From: Candidatus Jordarchaeia archaeon
GTDB taxonomy: Archaea > Asgardarchaeota > Jordiarchaeia > Jordiarchaeales > Jordiarchaeaceae
DNA length: 40,178 nucleotides
Direction: 5' to 3'
Assembly (NCBI GenBank): GCA_018383815.1
Contig: JAHAWU010000016.1
Location: 1-40,178, forward strand
This document shows positions 9,627 through 19,672 of the stretch, piece by piece. Numbering within the stretch: the stretch's first letter is position 1; the number at the start of each line of letters is the position of its first letter. Made by a program: the position numbers and the translations under genes. Under the pieces are notes generated by a model that had not been told where the DNA came from, did no database searches, and was given only the letters and a program-made list of their open reading frames with translations.

Positions 9627-10160
9627 CAGGTAGGTATCTTTTCTTGTGTTTTACCGAGTTGTGTTTCGGTTTTTGTAGTGCGGCGCTTTGAGCAGCGGAA
9701 TGCAAGTGAGTAGGTGGGGGTGGATATTTTATTTTGCGTTTATTTTTTTGCGCCGCACTGGTTTTGTTTGGTTTGGTTTTCCTTTATAAAGGCTGTTGCT
9801 TAGTTCTCAGGGGTGATTTTTGTCACTTTCTGGAATTTATTATGTTTTATTTTTTTATTTTTGGAAATTTTTTGTCTTTTTTATGGTTTTTATGCTATAT
9901 TTTTACTTTTTTTTATTTTTCATCCTTTTTAAGTCTTTTTTCTGCCCCTTGAATGGGTTTGGTTTTGGCTCATTGAAAGGACTGGTGCAAAAAATGTTCA
10001 AAAAACGCCCCTAAAAGTATATATTTATTGCCACTTCCAGTTTAGCGTCTATCCATAGCAAAACCAGAAAATTGGGAAAAGCAGAATGCGGAAAACATAA
10101 GCTTTTACCAGCTCTTGGAACCCTTCTCCCTTTTTTTAAGGCCACGGAAGTTTAAGTTAC

Positions 10161-10207
10161 AAATCGTTGGCTAGAAAGCCCCCGACTTCAGCCGTGGGGA
10201 GTGTCAA
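10161..10207 (+). mobile_element. 47-bp minimal IS200/IS605-type remnant (fused terminal hairpins); TTAC at 10157-10160 on the left, ends in TCAA
   Basis: AAATCGTTGGCTAGAAAGCCCCCGACTTCAGCCGTGGGGAGTGTCAA matches the left and right ends of the TnpB element at 27312-29037. Confidence 0.8.
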
Positions 10208-10568
10208 ATCTTGAGGCTTATTTATGGTTTTTGGAATTAGGGACATTTAGGGGGGTGGATCTTTTTGTGGTTTCCGAGAAGAGATTATGGTTGTGCATTT
10301 TTATAGCATTTTGAGGGCTATTTTTGGATATTTTTTGCACATCGGATTTTCTGGGTATTTTCCACCCCAATTTTTCAGTTAAAAAGAGGGATTATTTTGG
10401 CTTATATTAAGAATTTATCAAAAATTTTGGTAAAAAATTTTTAAATAAGGGATAAAATTTCTTTAAAAAGTTCTAGGAGGCGAATGGTTGCCCAAAACAG
10501 GCGAAAAGAGAGCGTTTTGAGGCAATACTATGTATTTATAAAGGATTTTTCGACTTCCAAAATTCTCG

Positions 10569-10835
10569 GTGTTAACAGTGGTGCCAAGAAGAATGTTTAC
10601 CGAAGAAGAGCTCAAACAGTATCACGGCCGGGGATTAACCGTAAAACAAATCGCTGAAAAGCTGGGAGTATCTGAGACCACCATTTTGAGGCGTATGAAG
10701 AAGTTGGGACTAGATATCAAAAGGAGTTCTTCGGACAAGGTAGTACAAGAGGAGCCTAAAGACCATACCGAAAAAAGGCGGAGCGAGGATAAGTATTCCT
10801 TCCTTCCCCCACCTTCTGGAGGACCGCCTTTGTAG
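10569..10835 (+). CDS. Small HTH (resolvase-like / Trp-repressor-like) DNA-binding protein
   Basis: FTEEELKQYHGRGLTVKQIAEKLGVSETTILRRMKKLGL helix-turn-helix; TTTATAAA box upstream at about 10534-10542. Confidence 0.65.
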   Translation: MLTVVPRRMFTEEELKQYHGRGLTVKQIAEKLGVSETTILRRMKKLGLDIKRSSSDKVVQEEPKDHTEKRRSEDKYSFLPPPSGGPPL

Positions 10836-10864
10836 AAAAAGCAATAATTTGGGAGAGAAATAAA

Positions 10865-12691
10865 ATGAAAAAACAGGCAGGTAGAGAAGCCTCTGTAGTA
10901 AAAGAGGCTTCAGAAATTTTTTTGGAAAACGGCTGCAATGTAAAATCTCTTGATAATAGTCAAGTTAGTTTAGCTTGGCGAATCCTAAGCCGAAAAAAGT
11001 ACAATATTCTGGATATGATCGCGTATAAGACCAGCAATATAGAAGATGTCGTGGAGGACAAAAGAAGGGTATACAAGTTTTTCCAAGCTTTGCCATACTA
11101 TTTGGCCAGTAATCCAAGTTCTCTATTAAAGGGGCTAGAAATGAGAGATTTCTTTGGTGTGAAAGCTCCTTACTATAGGGATAAGCCGGTTATGATAGTT
11201 GTCGAAAAACTCCTGGTGAGCCGCTCCCGCGGTGAGGGAGACTATGAATCAGACTTGGTCAGGGTTGTTCCAATATCTGAGTTGCCATCCCTGCTCGGAA
11301 TCCGGAAGAACATAATATTAAGAAGAGGAGATTGGGTTTTCAAAACGGAAAAGTTTGAAGCCTTGAAAAAGGCCTATATGAGAGCTAAAAAGGGATTAAT
11401 GATTGCAATTTTCCTCACCTTCACACTCCCAGTAATAACACTCCTCAATTTGCCCCCTGCGTTATTCCAACTGCTTCTGATTCTGAATTCTATACTCATA
11501 GTGGTAACTATCGTTGGATCAATAGTTATACATGAGTTGGGAGTGGCCAATTTCAAAAAGATTTTGAAGCAGGAGTTGAGTGAAACCCAGAAGCTTTCAG
11601 AAGAAGTCGCAGAGGAAACGCGTTTTGGGCGCATTGAAATAAAAAGTGTCAAAAAGAAACTGGACAGAGAAGTTCCTGAAGTGCCTATGCTGGAGGAAGC
11701 CCTTGAACCTGAACCATTAAAGTTTTTGGGAGTGGAGGAGGAGGATGAATTTTACACTCGCCAGGTGGATTCTCTGTGGAATTTAGCTCAGAAAAACTAT
11801 GCGGAGGGCAGTTTAGAAGATGGCGCCCGCCACTTGAATGAAGCGGTAATTTGCGCCCTCAAGGAAGCCTACAAGAAGTTGACTGGGAAAGCAGTGTTTG
11901 GTAATCCCCTCAAGGCGGTGGAAATTGTTCTTAAGAACATCAATCTGGATCGAGTTGAATTTACGCGTTTCTACAGTTTAACAGCAAGCCCCACAAAAAT
12001 AACTGAGGACGAGTTTGCAAGACTCAACGAGTACGCTCAGCGAATCATTGAAAAATTGGGAACTGTTAAAACCGCTACCTTCGAGGAAGAGCCTCTCAAG
12101 GTGGATTCTCAGTTAGATGCTCAAAAGGGAGAAAATGAGTTACCCTTGAGGGAGGAGCAGCTTTCCAGAGAGGTAGTAGTCCAAAAGACAAAGAGTAATA
12201 AGAGAAGTTCAAAGGGAAAGACACCAAGGAGGGGTGGACGCAGCAAAACTGAGGCCAATTTAGAAGACTCAGCAATTACGAATTACACTTTGGGAAATTT
12301 GGGGGAGCCTAAAGGGGCAAAGAGTTGTGAGACAGTCATTGGGGAAATGGTTCTCGATGCGGCTATTAGGGAGAAGCTGGACAGTCTTATTGGTTCCAAG
12401 GGGCTATTGTGTGATTCGCCTGTTTTTCTTGTAATTACTCAGAGTGCAGAGGTGATGCGTGTCGTTGAGAGCCTGGTGCAGAGATATCCTGAGGTAGCTA
12501 TGGGAATACTTGAACGTGCTGTTAATGGTAAGGGGCAGATAATTGTCTCCCGCAGTGGGATTGTGATTTGCAAAACCGCCTATGAGTCCCAGATGCAACT
12601 TGAAAAGTTGATTCAAGATCAACTTAGGTATTCGAGGAATTTTAAGCCCGCCCGCCCTATGGACGATTTCATTGGTATACTTGAAGAGTAG
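10865..12691 (+). CDS. 608-aa protein with two central TM segments, a HEPN-like helical region and a basic linker
   Basis: GLMIAIFLTFTLPVITLLNL and LFQLLLILNSILIVVTIVGSIVI; then SLWNLAQKNYAEGSLEDGARHLNEAVICALKEAYKKLTGK. Confidence 0.6.
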   Translation: MKKQAGREASVVKEASEIFLENGCNVKSLDNSQVSLAWRILSRKKYNILDMIAYKTSNIEDVVEDKRRVYKFFQALPYYLASNPSSLLKGLEMRDFFGVKAPYYRDKPVMIVVEKLLVSRSRGEGDYESDLVRVVPISELPSLLGIRKNIILRRGDWVFKTEKFEALKKAYMRAKKGLMIAIFLTFTLPVITLLNLPPALFQLLLILNSILIVVTIVGSIVIHELGVANFKKILKQELSETQKLSEEVAEETRFGRIEIKSVKKKLDREVPEVPMLEEALEPEPLKFLGVEEEDEFYTRQVDSLWNLAQKNYAEGSLEDGARHLNEAVICALKEAYKKLTGKAVFGNPLKAVEIVLKNINLDRVEFTRFYSLTASPTKITEDEFARLNEYAQRIIEKLGTVKTATFEEEPLKVDSQLDAQKGENELPLREEQLSREVVVQKTKSNKRSSKGKTPRRGGRSKTEANLEDSAITNYTLGNLGEPKGAKSCETVIGEMVLDAAIREKLDSLIGSKGLLCDSPVFLVITQSAEVMRVVESLVQRYPEVAMGILERAVNGKGQIIVSRSGIVICKTAYESQMQLEKLIQDQLRYSRNFKPARPMDDFIGILEE

Positions 12692-14909
12692 ATGTTGGTG
12701 CCAAATGATGGATGGTTCAAGTCTAGGAGTTTTCTTGAGGCTAGATGAGAGTAAGGTGCCTGAGAAAATTCGCGAAGTTCTCAAGCAGCAGGGCATAAAC
12801 CATTTGCGAACCATTCAATCAATGGCAATTCAGGAGGGTTTATTTGAGGGAGCCAATCTTCTGGTTTGTTCTCCCTCTGCTAGTGGCAAAACTCTGGTGG
12901 GGGAACTTGCCATTTTGAAGTGGGTTCTGGAAGGCGGGAAAGCTGTTTATGTGGCTCCCTTGAAAGCCCTAGCCAGAGAAAAGTTCAGCATACTCGCCAG
13001 GAAGTATAGAGGTTTGAATTTGAGAACCAGAATATCCACTGGAGATTTCCACTACACTCCTGATATTTTGGAGGATGCGGACATATTGGTCACCACCACT
13101 GAAAGGTTTGACTCCCTTCTTCGCTTGAATCCTAACTGGCTCTATGATGTTCGAGTCATTGTTGTGGACGAAATACATGTGATGGGCGACGGAGTGAGAG
13201 GGGGAAGGCTGGAAAGTGTGTTAATTAGGATACGGGAGAGGCTGAGGGTGCAACTCATTGGGTTGAGCGCAACTATAGCCAATGCTAGAGAATTAGCGGA
13301 CTGGTTGGGATGCCGGCTGATAGAGTCAGACATCCGGCCCGTGCCCCTAAAGAATTATGTTTTGGTGGAGCGGGACAAACTTGAGGCTATAAGGAAGCTT
13401 GTTTCAAAAACGGTTCAGAGTAATGGTCAAGCGCTTATCTTTGTGGCGCATAGGAGAGACGCGGAGAGTCTAGCCCGCAAACTAGTTGATTCAGTTGCAT
13501 GCTTCTTGACTGAAGAGGAGAAGGTAGCACTTGAGAGTTTTGCTGAGAACAAGAACTATTCCAAACGTTTAACTGAGTTGATGAGGGATGGTGTAGGATT
13601 TCATCACGCGGGTTTAAATCATGATTCCAGAGAGCTTGTGGAAGATGCTTTTCGCAGAGGGCTTTTGAAGGTGGTGTGTTGTACCACTACTCTCTCTGCG
13701 GGAATTGACGCCCCAGCTCGGCTGGTTATCTTGAGGGACTTTTACGTCTATAACCGGGTGGAGATGGTTACCGACGAGTTTGAAGTCGAACTTATGAATG
13801 CCAATCAGTTTCACCAGATATTGGGCAGGGCGGGGAGACCTAACTATGATAGTGTAGGTTATAGTGTGGTTCTATGCGATTCAGATGCGGATCATTTTAT
13901 GGTAAGAAAAAAATATTTCGATTTTAAGAATGGGGAGTTGCGGCCCAAGTATGATGATGTGGTGAGCTCCATTGGTTATCCGCCAAACCTTGAGGAGCAA
14001 ATACTCCTTAGAACATTTGAGTGCGAGGAGGCCACAGGTGAGGATATACTAAAATTTTTTGAAAGGACTTTTTGGTGGAGGAGTGAGAAGTCTAAGAATC
14101 CTCACCTAAGCCTTGAGGCGCTGGTGCAAATAACTTCACTTAACATTCCGGATGCAGTAGTGAACCATTGTGAAGCGAAGGAGTTTAAAGCCGCAGGTAG
14201 AATTCGCAGCGAAGATTTAAGAGTGCAGGTGCTGCCCCAAAAAGTTGAGGCTACGATAAAGAAGCCCGTTGTGAACATCTGTAGTTTTAATGAGGAGGGA
14301 AACTTCCAATGTACCTGCTCCTACTATGCACGGGAGGAGAAAAAATTGTGTAGACACTTGATTAAGCTCGCCCAATTTGTAGATAGAAGTTATCCTGCGT
14401 ATAGGGGCTTGATTTCGCGGTGCCTTAATGCGGATAATTTTCTGAAAAAACTGGTTGATGAGGGATTAATTGTGGAAACCACCAATGGCACCTTTAAGCC
14501 CACAAGTTTTGGAAGGCTGATTATGAGGCTCTATCTTAAACCTATGACTGGAATTATGATTAGAAGTAGGGTGCATGATGATATTGATGATGAGCTCCAA
14601 TTTCTAGAGCTTGTGCTGAGTGCAGTGGAGTTAGAGTACGGAAGACCACAGCCACAAGTGATGGGGGTAGCGATTCTTGACTATATAAAGGGTAAGAGCG
14701 TTAGGGAGGCTAGCTCCCTTCACGCTGTTTCTCAAGGTGACCTAGAATCAGTCATTAGTGGTCTAAACTGGATGGTGCATTGTGTCACAGAGGTTGCAAG
14801 TACGGAGGGAGCAGAAACCGTTAAAAAAATTGGGAAAAGTTTGGAGGAGCGCATCAAGATTCGTAGAGAAGGGAAGGAATTGGAGATTTGGAATTGGGGA
14901 AATGATTGA
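12672..14909 (+). CDS. Ski2/Hel308-type superfamily 2 helicase with C-terminal SWIM-type zinc finger
   Basis: CSPSASGKTLVGELA, TTERFDSL, VVDEIHVMGDG, LSATIAN, GVGFHHAGL, QILGRAGRP; SWIM-like CTCSYYAREEKKLCRHLIKL. Confidence 0.88.
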   Translation: MVYLKSRCWCQMMDGSSLGVFLRLDESKVPEKIREVLKQQGINHLRTIQSMAIQEGLFEGANLLVCSPSASGKTLVGELAILKWVLEGGKAVYVAPLKALAREKFSILARKYRGLNLRTRISTGDFHYTPDILEDADILVTTTERFDSLLRLNPNWLYDVRVIVVDEIHVMGDGVRGGRLESVLIRIRERLRVQLIGLSATIANARELADWLGCRLIESDIRPVPLKNYVLVERDKLEAIRKLVSKTVQSNGQALIFVAHRRDAESLARKLVDSVACFLTEEEKVALESFAENKNYSKRLTELMRDGVGFHHAGLNHDSRELVEDAFRRGLLKVVCCTTTLSAGIDAPARLVILRDFYVYNRVEMVTDEFEVELMNANQFHQILGRAGRPNYDSVGYSVVLCDSDADHFMVRKKYFDFKNGELRPKYDDVVSSIGYPPNLEEQILLRTFECEEATGEDILKFFERTFWWRSEKSKNPHLSLEALVQITSLNIPDAVVNHCEAKEFKAAGRIRSEDLRVQVLPQKVEATIKKPVVNICSFNEEGNFQCTCSYYAREEKKLCRHLIKLAQFVDRSYPAYRGLISRCLNADNFLKKLVDEGLIVETTNGTFKPTSFGRLIMRLYLKPMTGIMIRSRVHDDIDDELQFLELVLSAVELEYGRPQPQVMGVAILDYIKGKSVREASSLHAVSQGDLESVISGLNWMVHCVTEVASTEGAETVKKIGKSLEERIKIRREGKELEIWNWGND

Positions 14910-14927
14910 GTTGGGAGTTGAGAAAAA

Positions 14928-15329
14928 ATGGGAAGAAGGTATATGGTTGTGGAGTGTCCTTCCTGTAATCAATACTTTGCGGCCACTCTTAGCGCAAAGC
15001 CCTCCTGTCCTCGTTGTGGTAAAAAGTTTAAGGCGTCGGATTTGAAAGAGGACATCGTAAGTTCTTGGAAAGCTGCGGCAAAAATTGTTCAGAAGAGACA
15101 GGCTGAGAAGACAGGGGGAAAATATAATCCCGAGGGAATGTGTACTAAGACTGAGAAGTTCGAAGAGATAGTTCAAAGCTTGGGTAGGGAGAAGAGGGTT
15201 CCGCTTCCTGTTATTCTGGAGAAAGCGGAAAAACGGGGTTTGAGTGGGGAGTGGGTTCTAAAAAGGTTAGAGTATTTAGAGAGGGAGGGGATGCTGGTTA
15301 GGAGAGGTGGTTATGTTGAGTTCACTTAG
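14928..15329 (+). CDS. Zinc-ribbon plus winged-helix-like small protein
   Basis: VVECPSCNQYFAATLSAKPSCPRCGKKF (two CxxC pairs) and C-terminal LKRLEYLEREGMLVRRGGYVEFT. Confidence 0.7.
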   Translation: MGRRYMVVECPSCNQYFAATLSAKPSCPRCGKKFKASDLKEDIVSSWKAAAKIVQKRQAEKTGGKYNPEGMCTKTEKFEEIVQSLGREKRVPLPVILEKAEKRGLSGEWVLKRLEYLEREGMLVRRGGYVEFT

Positions 15330-16068
15330 AGTTAGAAATAACGGAGCCTTATTGGTACATACTCAGAGCCCAATAGATGATTTGATTGGAGGCGGCTTAC
15401 CTACGGGAGTGATTAGTCACATCTATGGGGAGGCGGCTACTGGTAAAACCACGCTTGCCATGCAGGCCGCAGGAAATCTTTCTCGGGAAGGATATCAGAC
15501 TCTTTACATTGATGGTGATAACAGGTTCTCACTCAAAAGGTTCTCGCAACTTTTCACAAACGAGGATTCACTGGAGAGAATAACCCTAATTGTTCCCAAG
15601 AGTTTAGATGAGCAAACCGAAATAATCAGTGTGCTGGACGCCTATGTTTCCAGTAGGACTAGATTGATAGTTGTAGACACTATTGCTTCCCAGTATAGGA
15701 GGGAATTGTCACCCGATACTCAGTTTTCCAGATATCGCGAAGTAGTGGAGAAACAGTTGCCGGAAATGCTTGGACTGTGTAGAAGGCGGAGAAACATAGC
15801 GGTGCTCATACTAAACCAAGTGGTAACAAGCATGGATGGGGAAGAGGGAGAAAATATTCCCTCAGCGGGAATGGGGCTAAACAAGTTCTCACAGGTTACC
15901 CTACGCTTTTCAACCACACCTGTGAAGTCGGTTCGTAAGGCTGAAATTATTAATCATTACTTGGGCATTAGGGGCGAGGTTTTTTATCAGATTACAAGTG
16001 AGGGAATAAGTCCAGTTAGATCCGATCTTTTAAAAGCGTTAAAGGAGGTTGGAAGCCGTGCTCCTTAA
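15307..16068 (+). CDS. radB: RadB-like recombinase paralog
   Basis: SPIDDLIGGGLPTGVISHIYGEAATGKTTLAMQAA, TLYIDGDNRFSLKRFSQL, LIVVDTIASQYRREL; short protein without the RadA N-terminal HhH domain. Confidence 0.85.
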   Translation: MVMLSSLRVRNNGALLVHTQSPIDDLIGGGLPTGVISHIYGEAATGKTTLAMQAAGNLSREGYQTLYIDGDNRFSLKRFSQLFTNEDSLERITLIVPKSLDEQTEIISVLDAYVSSRTRLIVVDTIASQYRRELSPDTQFSRYREVVEKQLPEMLGLCRRRRNIAVLILNQVVTSMDGEEGENIPSAGMGLNKFSQVTLRFSTTPVKSVRKAEIINHYLGIRGEVFYQITSEGISPVRSDLLKALKEVGSRAP

Positions 16069-17395
16069 AATCATATATTATGGGTTCGTACTGTTCGCTT
16101 TAGCTTTGGGTGTTTCATTTGCCATTAGGCTGGTTCGAACTGGGCTGGATGCCTGCTTTAATGGTAGCCCCATTGGGCTTCTCTACATTCTAGCAGTTTA
16201 TTTTGCTTTTTACCTCTTGGCCAAGTTTCTCCTAAATAGGAAGTTTAGCAGAAGCAGCCAAGTTGTGACGGTACTGGCAGTGGGTAACACCTGCTACGCC
16301 TTGATAGGATTGGCGTCTCACTATGGAATTCATCCAATGTTCACCATAATTTTTGAAGCTGCGGGAATATCGGTTTTCATACTTTTCATAAGGGGATGCA
16401 GAGGGGCTTCTTTGTTTTTTAAGGGGAAGTTTCCCAATTCTTTGATTGCGGATTACATTCTTGATGACTGTGTAGTCTATAATAGTGGTTGGAGAGGGTT
16501 TCAGGCTTTCCAGTTTGCCGAAGTTACTGGTGAGGGTGCTGGGAGCTCCATACTATTATCCTGCTGGGAAAAGGAGATTAATCTCAGTTTTGAGGTCTAC
16601 CGGAGGGGCAAAGAGCTTCGCACCCTGGTCTCAGTTTGGGGGACTTCCCGGGATTTTGGAGATGCCGTTAAACTGGCGAGAGAGAAGATGCAAAGTCTTA
16701 GAAAAATTCTGAGGAGGGAGGGCTACGACACAAGGGTGATAAGTGACGAATTGGAGGTTGAAAGGTGCCTTTACTTGCCTCTACTGGCTCCCGACTGCAA
16801 CCGTGTACACGAATTGCGTGAAAAATATTTTGAGGAACTCAAGATTAACGAATTAGATTATAACTCGGACGTAGAACAGGCTCTGAATAGTATTTTGTTT
16901 GGCAAAAATTTTGGTGAGGAAAGCGTAGGATACATTCTTCTTCTACAGCCAGTCAGGGATGTGGATATAGAGTTTATGAAGGCGGAAAAGGAGCTTAAGG
17001 ACAAGATTGAGAAATTAGTTACTAAGAGGTTTAAGAAAAACGACCCCGCAGCATGGATTGCCATATCCTCACTATCGCAGGAGAAAAGTTTGATTCTGGA
17101 GCCCTCAATGGAGAAGGCTTTGAAGGAATCCAGAGTAAAGTGCCAGAGGATGATGGAGGCACAAAACATTGGACTTTGGAACTCCTCAATTTTCCTAGTG
17201 GGAGGAGGGGAGACAGCCTCTCAGTTGTTGAATCAGGTGGGCACCAAGCAGAGTAGAGAGTGCCTGTACAATTTGATACGTAGGAGAAAGCATAGAGAAA
17301 AGTACAGTTCCCGAGAGCTATCCCAAATTCTACCAGTAAAGCACTCAACCGCTGGGGAAAAGGAGCCGTCGCCGTGCCAGGAGGAGGTAATATGA
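16049..17395 (+). CDS. Membrane protein with N-terminal TM segments and a large soluble domain (possibly VirB4/HerA N-terminal-like)
   Basis: Hydrophobic segments IIYYGFVLFALALGVSFAI, LLYILAVYFAFYLLAKFLL, MFTIIFEAAGISVFILFI; soluble region includes GYILLLQPV and GLWNSSIFLVGG. Confidence 0.55.
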   Translation: MEAVLLKIIYYGFVLFALALGVSFAIRLVRTGLDACFNGSPIGLLYILAVYFAFYLLAKFLLNRKFSRSSQVVTVLAVGNTCYALIGLASHYGIHPMFTIIFEAAGISVFILFIRGCRGASLFFKGKFPNSLIADYILDDCVVYNSGWRGFQAFQFAEVTGEGAGSSILLSCWEKEINLSFEVYRRGKELRTLVSVWGTSRDFGDAVKLAREKMQSLRKILRREGYDTRVISDELEVERCLYLPLLAPDCNRVHELREKYFEELKINELDYNSDVEQALNSILFGKNFGEESVGYILLLQPVRDVDIEFMKAEKELKDKIEKLVTKRFKKNDPAAWIAISSLSQEKSLILEPSMEKALKESRVKCQRMMEAQNIGLWNSSIFLVGGGETASQLLNQVGTKQSRECLYNLIRRRKHREKYSSRELSQILPVKHSTAGEKEPSPCQEEVI

Positions 17396-17459
17396 AAATT
17401 CCTGTTGCCCAAAGAAACTGGTCTAACTGTTTCGCGGTTCGTTTTTGGAGGTGGTTTAA

Positions 17460-18425
17460 GTGGGTGTGAAGCTGGGTTCAATTGTTAGTTTCAAAGTTAT
17501 TTCTTTAAGTGAGCTGAAAAATGCGAGGGTAGCTGTGGATGCTTCTAATGTGCTGTTCCAGTTTTTAAATAAAATTAGAAGAAAGAATCTTCCCCTTTCC
17601 AACAGAGAAGGACGTATAACTTCCCACATTTATGGCGTATTCTATAGAACCATCAACTTGTTAGAACGAGATATTAAACCAATATACGTGTTTGACGGCC
17701 CGCACCCAAGGCTCAAGGGGAAAAGGGAACATCTGGTAGAATCCCTAGCCAGAGAGTACAGTTATCTGAGAAAGGCGCAGCGGAACAAGGAGTACACAAT
17801 CGCTAGAACCCTATCCTTATCTCCTGAGATACTCTATGATACAGTAATAGGTGAAACCCAAGAGCTCTTAACCTCCATGGGAATTCCTTGGATAAAGTCT
17901 CCGAGTGAGGGAGAAACGCAGGCGGCCTACTTAACGCGAATAGGCAAGGCGGATTATGTTCTCACTCAGGACTATGACGCTCTTCTTTTTGGAGCCAGAG
18001 CCGTTCTGAGAAACATGAATTTCAGCGAAAATAGTGTGGAGTGCAGCGCTCTGGAAGAGGTTCTAAAACAGAACAGTATAACATATGAACAACTCGTAGA
18101 TTTGGCAATCCTTGTGGGAACAGACTTCAACCCGGGAGTTAGGGGAATTGGCGCAAAAAAGGCCCTGAAGCTTGTTCAAAAATACAGAGACATTGAAAGC
18201 ACGTTTTCCGAGGGAATGTTAAAACCCTTCGATGTGCAACCCATTAGGGAAGCTTTTCTGAGACCCGAAGTCATCCAGCCCAAGATATTGTTTAATGCTC
18301 CCAACACTAACCAGTTAAAAAGAATATTGATGGATTTCGGGATGAAGCCTGACCGGATTGATAAGGGAATAAGGAGGCTGGTGAGGGCTTACAAGGGTTC
18401 GCAACTGGTACAATCAACACTCTAG
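17460..18425 (+). CDS. fen: Flap endonuclease 1 (XPG family)
   Basis: GTG start; VAVDASNVLFQFL, YVFDGPHPRLKGKR, SEGETQAAYL, TQDYDALLFGA, VGTDFNPGVRGIGAKKAL. Confidence 0.95.
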   Translation: MGVKLGSIVSFKVISLSELKNARVAVDASNVLFQFLNKIRRKNLPLSNREGRITSHIYGVFYRTINLLERDIKPIYVFDGPHPRLKGKREHLVESLAREYSYLRKAQRNKEYTIARTLSLSPEILYDTVIGETQELLTSMGIPWIKSPSEGETQAAYLTRIGKADYVLTQDYDALLFGARAVLRNMNFSENSVECSALEEVLKQNSITYEQLVDLAILVGTDFNPGVRGIGAKKALKLVQKYRDIESTFSEGMLKPFDVQPIREAFLRPEVIQPKILFNAPNTNQLKRILMDFGMKPDRIDKGIRRLVRAYKGSQLVQSTL

Positions 18426-18501
18426 CCCAAAAAGGTCACTCGATGTGTTTAAATTAAATGGTTAAAAAATATTTGGAGAAGTTTAAAGGAGTTAAGAAGA
18501 G

Positions 18502-19080
18502 ATGGATAAGTTTTCGCCGAACAACGGTGAGGATTGGTCTAACACCCAGGAAAAGGAAGAGGAAGACAGACTAAGGCATTTTTACTTGACCAATAAACTA
18601 TCAGACACCCTCGACAGCCTATTGGAAGCCTATAAGAGAATGCTGGGAAAAGGAGACATAGAAGGACTGTTGCTTGTGGACAGTGACGGAAAAGCCTTGG
18701 CGAAGTCTAGAAGTTTTAGAATAAAGAACGCTTGGAACGCGGGCGCCCTCGGCGCGGCTCTAGCAGGTGTAGCAAGACAGGTGGAAAAACATTTGGGCGC
18801 CGACGAGTTCCAGAACGCCATGGTCATGTACAAGTCAAAACAATTATACGTCTGCAAAATCAGCGACATCAACGAGGATAAATCACTTCTACTTTTAATC
18901 TTCGCCAATGAAAGAGCAAATATAGGATTTATCAGGGCAAAAATGAACCAGTATGTGAAGAGAATAGAGGAGGATATCAAGAACAACGAAACCATAAGGA
19001 AGACCATTGAGATAAGCGAGGAGCAAATAGAGGACATCCTAAACCGACTCGACGCCGCCGTAATAAGAGAGAAGGACTAA
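18502..19080 (+). CDS. Roadblock/LC7 (MglB-like) domain protein
   Basis: IEGLLLVDSDGKALAKSRSF...GALGAALAGVARQVEKHLG...LYVCKI...LLLLIFANERANIGFIRAKM. Confidence 0.75.
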   Translation: MDKFSPNNGEDWSNTQEKEEEDRLRHFYLTNKLSDTLDSLLEAYKRMLGKGDIEGLLLVDSDGKALAKSRSFRIKNAWNAGALGAALAGVARQVEKHLGADEFQNAMVMYKSKQLYVCKISDINEDKSLLLLIFANERANIGFIRAKMNQYVKRIEEDIKNNETIRKTIEISEEQIEDILNRLDAAVIREKD

Positions 19081-19096
19081 AAGGGAGAGAAACCTG

Positions 19097-19672
19097 TTGG
19101 AACAAGACAAGACACAAACCAATTTTAATGAGGGACTAATACAGGTGAAAATCGTCTTTTGGGGACCAGCATCCTCAGGCAAAACCACTAATCTAAGAGC
19201 CATAGCGAAACTCTTCCCCCAAAACATAACAGGTCAACCCTACGAAGTATCAACCAGCGAGGAGCGTACCATTTGGGAGGACTACTTAGCTTTCCAACTA
19301 GAATTTCCCCCATATAGCTTTCTATTCCACATCCACACCACTACTGGCCAAAAGAGGTTTCTGGCAACTAGAGAACAGGTGGCCAAAAACGCTGACGTTA
19401 TTCTTTTTGTCGCTGACTCGCAGGAACATAGGTTAAAGGATAACATAAGAAGCTACGAGGAGCTAGTAGCCTTCACAGAAAACAAGATCCCCATAGTGGT
19501 CGAGGCCAATAAGCAGGACTTACCCAATGCAGTAGCACCAGAAAAACTCAGGCAAGGTTTAGGACTGCCTAGCTCCATTCCGATTTATGGCGCATCAGCC
19601 GTAAAATGCAAGGGAGTGTACAAAGTTTTTAGGGACATGATACGTTTGGCTATTAGGAATCGGACCAGGTGA
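19097..19672 (+). CDS. MglA/Arf-like small GTPase
   Basis: VKIVFWGPASSGKTTNLRAI (P-loop), TTGQKRF (G3), VVEANKQDLPNA (G4), GASAVKCKGV (G5). Confidence 0.85.
   Translation: MEQDKTQTNFNEGLIQVKIVFWGPASSGKTTNLRAIAKLFPQNITGQPYEVSTSEERTIWEDYLAFQLEFPPYSFLFHIHTTTGQKRFLATREQVAKNADVILFVADSQEHRLKDNIRSYEELVAFTENKIPIVVEANKQDLPNAVAPEKLRQGLGLPSSIPIYGASAVKCKGVYKVFRDMIRLAIRNRTR

Noticed and set aside
9734-10014. Overlapping plus-strand ORFs rich in Phe/Leu in T-tract DNA
   Set aside because: Composition-driven low-complexity ORFs in an intergenic region; no SD and no recognisable motif.
16125-16145. GGTTCGAAC resembling a tRNA T-arm
   Set aside because: Lies inside the membrane-protein CDS with no cloverleaf around it; no convincing tRNA found anywhere in the window.
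16858-17348. Antisense ORFs within the 448-aa membrane protein gene
   Set aside because: Overlap a better-supported sense CDS and show no motifs.
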